Assembly (NCBI GenBank): GCA_023436305.1
Contig: JAEZJQ010000102.1
Coordinates: 1-41,544, forward strand
Direction: 5' to 3'
Length of the DNA: 41,544 nt
DNA from: Bacillota bacterium
GTDB lineage: Bacteria > Bacillota > UBA4882 > UBA8346
In this document: positions 41,300 to 41,544 of the stretch, piece by piece
Layout: every line of letters starts with the position of its first letter
Numbering within the stretch: position 1 is the first letter of the stretch
Program-made: the position numbers and the translations under genes
The notes under the pieces: model-generated
What the model saw: only the letters and a program-made list of their open reading frames with translations
What the model was told of the DNA's origin: nothing
Databases searched by the model: none

Positions 41300-41544
41300 A
41301 AGTAAAAATCACATAACGGAATGTCTCATTCACAAACCGATATGTAAAAAACATATAACGGAATGTCTCATTGACAAATCGATATATAAAAATCACATAA
41401 CGGAATGTCTCATTGACAAACCGATAAGTAAAAATCACATAACGGAATGTCCCATTGACAAACTGATAAGTAAAAATCACATAACGGAATGTCCCATTGA
41501 CAAACCGATAAGTAAAAATCACATAACGGAATGTCTCATTGACA
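41300..41544. repeat. Tandem array of 42-bp units, running off the window
   Basis: Units begin at 41300, 41342, 41384, 41426, 41468 and 41510. Five are complete and the sixth is cut by the window edge. Identity between units is high, rising to nearly exact in the last three, with the core CATAACGGAATGTC in most. There are no variable spacers, so this is not CRISPR. The period is twice 21 bp. The minus strand is open throughout and would encode a 14-residue repeat (IFTYRFVNETFRYV), without any start signal I can support. Confidence 0.9.

Noticed and set aside
41300..41544. CRISPR array at the right edge
   Set aside because: The units are contiguous 42-bp direct repeats with no variable spacers, and no cas-like gene is near.

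Overview
The window looks like a chromosomal segment of a Bacillota bacterium, perhaps a deep-branching Clostridia- or Limnochordia-like lineage. The pointers are moderate GC with AT-rich spacers, strong AGGAGG-type ribosome binding sites, frequent GTG/TTG starts, a SpoIIM-domain gene, and natural-product genes of a type common in Firmicutes. Placement below phylum is a guess.

Positions 1-8060 hold the right end of a hybrid NRPS/PKS cluster. They contain the 3' end of an NRPS gene (A domain, carrier protein, and only the C-terminal half of a condensation domain), a coupled 130-aa protein, an AT-less KS-ACP polyketide synthase with an unusual 390-aa C-terminal domain, and an exported amidohydrolase. 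Decayed remnants follow: a TubC-docking/condensation start broken by a stop codon, then a truncated carbamoyltransferase. Positions 8071-11875 (minus strand) carry a pyridoxamine-oxidase-like flavoprotein, a radical SAM/SPASM protein, an alpha-oxoamine synthase and a LOG-type nucleotide phosphoribohydrolase. The first three could be tailoring genes of the cluster.

Positions 12879-21585 (minus strand) are a MoxR-DUF58-DUF4381-BatA-BatB-BatC-BatD-BatE operon. It encodes an AAA+ ATPase with von Willebrand A-domain and TPR membrane proteins. After a nitroreductase (minus) and an M29 aminopeptidase (plus), positions 23907-30693 (plus strand) hold a second, different MoxR operon: membrane protein, RDD, SpoIIM-like, DUF4129, DUF4350, MoxR, DUF58. 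Two MoxR/DUF58 envelope systems therefore lie head to head within 19 kb.

From 30743 the window becomes accessory: an ABC-2 exporter pair with an AraC/GyrI-type regulator, an MFS exporter, a 152-aa protein with phospholipase-like motifs, and a secreted ricin-lectin protein with a caspase-like His/Cys pair. Between them lie degraded RAYT (REP-associated tyrosine transposase) pieces, two related arrays of 21-bp units, a shared 26-bp segment next to a REP-like palindrome, a MITE-like element, an ORF fusing repeat array, AEC transporter and SMC-like ATPase fragments, and a 42-bp tandem array running off the right edge. A single 42-bp-type unit also sits exactly where a RAYT ORF ends, which links the repeats to the transposase remnants. 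This part looks like a recombination-prone mosaic.
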